Shown in pieces: positions 14,171 to 15,780 of a stretch of 15,780 nt of DNA (the first letter of the stretch is position 1; each line of letters begins with the position of its first letter). The notes below the pieces were generated by a model that saw nothing but the letters and a program-made list of their open reading frames with translations, made no database searches and had not been told where the DNA came from. Source of the stretch: JAIOYV01 sp964388245 (GTDB lineage: Bacteria > Bacteroidota > Bacteroidia > Bacteroidales > M50B96); NCBI GenBank assembly GCA_964388245.1, contig CAYLZH010000096.1, positions 1 through 15,780 on the forward strand, read 5' to 3'. Both the position numbers and the translations under genes were made by a program.

Positions 14171-15418
14171 ATGATTAAAGTAGGTATTACAGGTCAAGCT
14201 GGCTTCATAGGTACACATCTTTACCACACCTTGGGTTTATATCCCGATACCTTCGAACGCATCCCATTCAAGGATGAATATTTTGATACAGCAGAAACCC
14301 TGGAAAATTTCGTATCACAATGCGATGCCATTGTACACCTGGCAGCTTTGAACCGTCATAATGATCCCCGCATTATCTATGAAAAAAACATCCAGTTGGT
14401 GCAACAATTGATTGATGCCTGCGATAAAACCCATTCAACCCCTCATATTTTGTTTTCCTCCTCTACACAGGAAGAACGCGATAATCCCTATGGGAAATCC
14501 AAGAAGGAAGGCAGGGAACTATTGATACAATGGGCCGAGCGAAATAATGCTCAATTTACGGGATTTGTCATTCCCAATGTTTTTGGGCCATTCGGACACC
14601 CTTACTATAATTCTTTCATTGCCACTTTTTGTCATCAGCTAACACATGGTGAAAAACCTTTCATCGATGTCGATGGCCATGTAAAATTGATTTATGTGGG
14701 AGAACTGGTACAAGAATTTCTTATTAAAATTAAGGAAAATGGAACACAGATAACCACCGCCGAAAAAGCGGGGCAGGCACGAATACAACAGATCAACACG
14801 GATATAAATATCAGTGAAAATCCGTCCAATCCGTGTTTACCCTGTAACGAAGTGTATCAGGGTCATCCGTATTCTATAAGTACTTATCCTGTCCCACATA
14901 CCAGCGAAGTAAAAGTATCTTATGTGTTGGGACTTCTGGAGGATTACAAGGACAAATATTACAGCCATGGAGAAATACCCGATTTGGGTAATGCATTCGA
15001 AAAAAACCTTTTTAATACTTTCCTTTGCTACATCGATCATAAATCGTTTTTCCCTTTCCACCTAAAATTAAACACCGATGACCGAGGTAGTTTCGTCGAA
15101 ACAGTTAAACTCAACAGCGGAGGACAAGTATCCTTTTCAACAACTGTTCCTGGTATCACACGCGGAAACCATTTTCACACCCGCAAAGCAGAACGTTTTG
15201 CTGTTATCAAAGGAAAGGCTCGGATTGAACTAAGAAAGATCGGAACCGATGAGGTATTAAGTTTCGAGTTGGATGGAACACAACCCAGCTTTGTCGATAT
15301 GCCAATATGGTTTACCCATAACATAATTAACATTGGAGAAGAAGACCTATACACATTCTTTTGGATCAACGAACATTATGATCCTGAGGATGGAGATACC
15401 TATTTCGAGACAGTTTAA
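14171..15418 (+). CDS. fnlB: UDP-2-acetamido-2,6-dideoxy-hexulose reductase/3-epimerase (FnlB/CapF/WbjC) with in-frame insertion
   Basis: This bifunctional cytosolic enzyme is the second in the UDP-L-FucNAc pathway. The N-terminal SDR reduces C4: GQAGFIG (8-14), then LAALNRHNDP, and the YxxxK pair Tyr107/Lys111. The C-terminal cupin epimerises C3: DDRGSFVETVK, GITRGNHFHTRKAERF with His334, His336 and Glu341, and a later His383, a typical metal set. I start at ATG 14171 (VGITGQAG follows at once); the GTG at 14153 adds residues encoded by the upstream repeat. At 415 residues it is about 45 longer than the ~370 usual for CapF. The excess is residues ~191-231, between YVGELVQEFLIKI and VPHTSEVKVSYVLG, and is encoded by repeat DNA also found outside genes. 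All catalytic residues remain, so it is probably functional. Confidence 0.93.
   Translation: MIKVGITGQAGFIGTHLYHTLGLYPDTFERIPFKDEYFDTAETLENFVSQCDAIVHLAALNRHNDPRIIYEKNIQLVQQLIDACDKTHSTPHILFSSSTQEERDNPYGKSKKEGRELLIQWAERNNAQFTGFVIPNVFGPFGHPYYNSFIATFCHQLTHGEKPFIDVDGHVKLIYVGELVQEFLIKIKENGTQITTAEKAGQARIQQINTDINISENPSNPCLPCNEVYQGHPYSISTYPVPHTSEVKVSYVLGLLEDYKDKYYSHGEIPDLGNAFEKNLFNTFLCYIDHKSFFPFHLKLNTDDRGSFVETVKLNSGGQVSFSTTVPGITRGNHFHTRKAERFAVIKGKARIELRKIGTDEVLSFELDGTQPSFVDMPIWFTHNIINIGEEDLYTFFWINEHYDPEDGDTYFETV
14742..14863. repeat. repeat element inserted in frame within fnlB
   Basis: This is a copy of the 14039-14151 repeat lying inside the coding region. It contains three successive inverted repeats: CCGC/GCGG (14757-14771), the perfect 9-base pair AACACGGAT/ATCCGTGTT (14795-14803, 14829-14837), and ACCCTG/CAGGGT (14839-14844, 14858-14863). 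Translated, it gives a hydrophilic stretch low in predicted structure, placed at the linker after the SDR domain. Confidence 0.78.
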
Positions 15419-15448
15419 ATGTTTATTGATGAAGAGTTGAACCCAAGA

Positions 15449-15512
15449 GTTGAAAAGTTGAATGGTTTATTTGTTGAAGTATTAAGCCACTTTAACCCTT
15501 CAACTGCTCAAC
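15449..15512. repeat. imperfect inverted repeat of GTTGAA units
   Basis: The arms at 15449-15470 and 15491-15512 pair over 22 bases with 17 matches across a 20-base loop, built from repeated GTTGAA/TTCAAC units. It lies between fnlB and the third antitoxin. There is no T-run after the right arm on the plus strand, so it is weak as a terminator. Confidence 0.5.
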
Positions 15513-15534
15513 GTTTCAACAAAAAAACATTTCG

Positions 15535-15542
15535 TACCTTTG
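15535..15542 (+). promoter_or_regulatory. candidate -7 element for the third antitoxin
   Basis: TACCTTTG matches TAnnTTTG exactly and lies 17 bases before the ATG at 15560. A TTTC 17 bases upstream of it is a poor -33. The placement is the same as for the first antitoxin gene (8492). Confidence 0.45.
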
Positions 15543-15559
15543 GATAAAATTAAAAAATT

Positions 15560-15772
15560 ATGAATGTTGTACAGGTTGAAATAATTGATCATAGTGCTCT
15601 GACAATATTGAAAGGATTGGAAAAAGCACAAATTATCCGCTTGGTGTATAGAAAGAGCAAGGCTGAAACAAAACCTACTCTCGAAAAAGGTATTTTTTCC
15701 GCTGATAGAGCTCTTGAATTAGCAGGGATGATTGATAAATCACGAGACGAATGGGCCGAAAGGAATATTTAA
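15560..15772 (+). CDS. antitoxin of a third VapBC-like pair
   Basis: This 70-residue protein opens MNVVQVEIIDHSALTILKGLEKAQIIRLV, a strand followed by a helix containing a 'L-L-x-x-L-E-x-x-x-I-I-x-L' pattern common in small Bacteroidota antitoxins. The middle is basic, and it ends with a helix, LELAGMIDKSRDEWAERNI. It overlaps by 22 bases an ATG whose frame begins MGRKEYLIDT, the opening of a PIN toxin. The gene has its own -7 element and is intact. It shares only the R-D-E-W tail and the overlap design with the antitoxin at 8521. The family name is not known to me; function is inferred from size and context. Confidence 0.72.
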   Translation: MNVVQVEIIDHSALTILKGLEKAQIIRLVYRKSKAETKPTLEKGIFSADRALELAGMIDKSRDEWAERNI

Positions 15773-15780
15773 TTGATACA
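15751..15780 (+). CDS. PIN-domain toxin (VapC-like), first 10 codons
   Basis: The ATG at 15751 begins MGRKEYLIDT and runs off the right edge. A hydrophobic pair followed by Asp-Thr within the first ten residues is the first acidic motif of PIN nucleases (L-I-D-T-N). The overlap with the preceding antitoxin matches the arrangement at 8753. Ten codons cannot show whether the gene is intact. Confidence 0.6.
   Translation, partial: MGRKEYLIDT

Overview
The window reads as a Bacteroidota genome, probably Bacteroidales or a related marine or environmental group. The DNA is AT-rich. Several small genes have promoter elements close to the Bacteroidota TTTG / TAnnTTTG type, and Shine-Dalgarno sites are weak or absent. 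The gene families are typical of the phylum: a NusG-like UpxY-type antiterminator before a surface-polysaccharide locus, a CysD / long CysN pair, S23-type four-helix-bundle proteins, a SWIM-SNF2 helicase, and PIN and AbiEii toxin systems.

Layout. Bases 1-247 hold the C-terminal KOW end of the antiterminator. At 448-1740 lies a TviB/WbpO-like UDP-HexNAc 6-dehydrogenase. At 1904-5237 lie the sulfate-activation genes cysD and cysN, split apart by a four-helix-bundle gene (2883-3245). A decayed second copy of that gene follows cysN (5359-5605), and then a strongly structured palindromic element (5651-5793). At 5878-8358 is a SWIM-SNF2 helicase. From 8.5 to 12.4 kb there is a run of toxin-antitoxin and defence-like cassettes: a VapBC-like pair whose PIN toxin has an in-frame stop, an AbiEii-type nucleotidyltransferase with its small partner, an AlbA_2/RecG-like putative DNA-binding protein, and an antitoxin followed by a PIN toxin reduced to 34 residues. 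Bases 12.39-13.0 kb contain only low-complexity repeats. The polysaccharide theme then returns with fnlA/capE (13001-14032) and fnlB/capF (14171-15418), and a third antitoxin/PIN pair runs off the right edge.

How it works together. The sugar genes predict a surface glycan containing a hexosaminuronic acid (from the dehydrogenase) and N-acetyl-L-fucosamine (fnlA and fnlB are the first two steps; the 2-epimerase is not in the window). cysD and cysN make APS. The APS-kinase-like tail of CysN has lost key residues, so this gene pair alone may not supply PAPS. The middle 7-8 kb looks like accessory DNA accumulated inside the polysaccharide locus. Two of the three PIN toxins are visibly broken while their antitoxin genes are open.

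The most unusual features are repeats. One intergenic repeat (14039-14151) has a relative lying in frame inside fnlB (14742-14863), adding about 41 residues at the domain linker, in the manner of protein-coding palindromic elements. A second repeat, with core TACGCYKCAKGCAAATGAC, sits just after three successive accessory genes, and its first copy overlaps the SNF2 stop codon.
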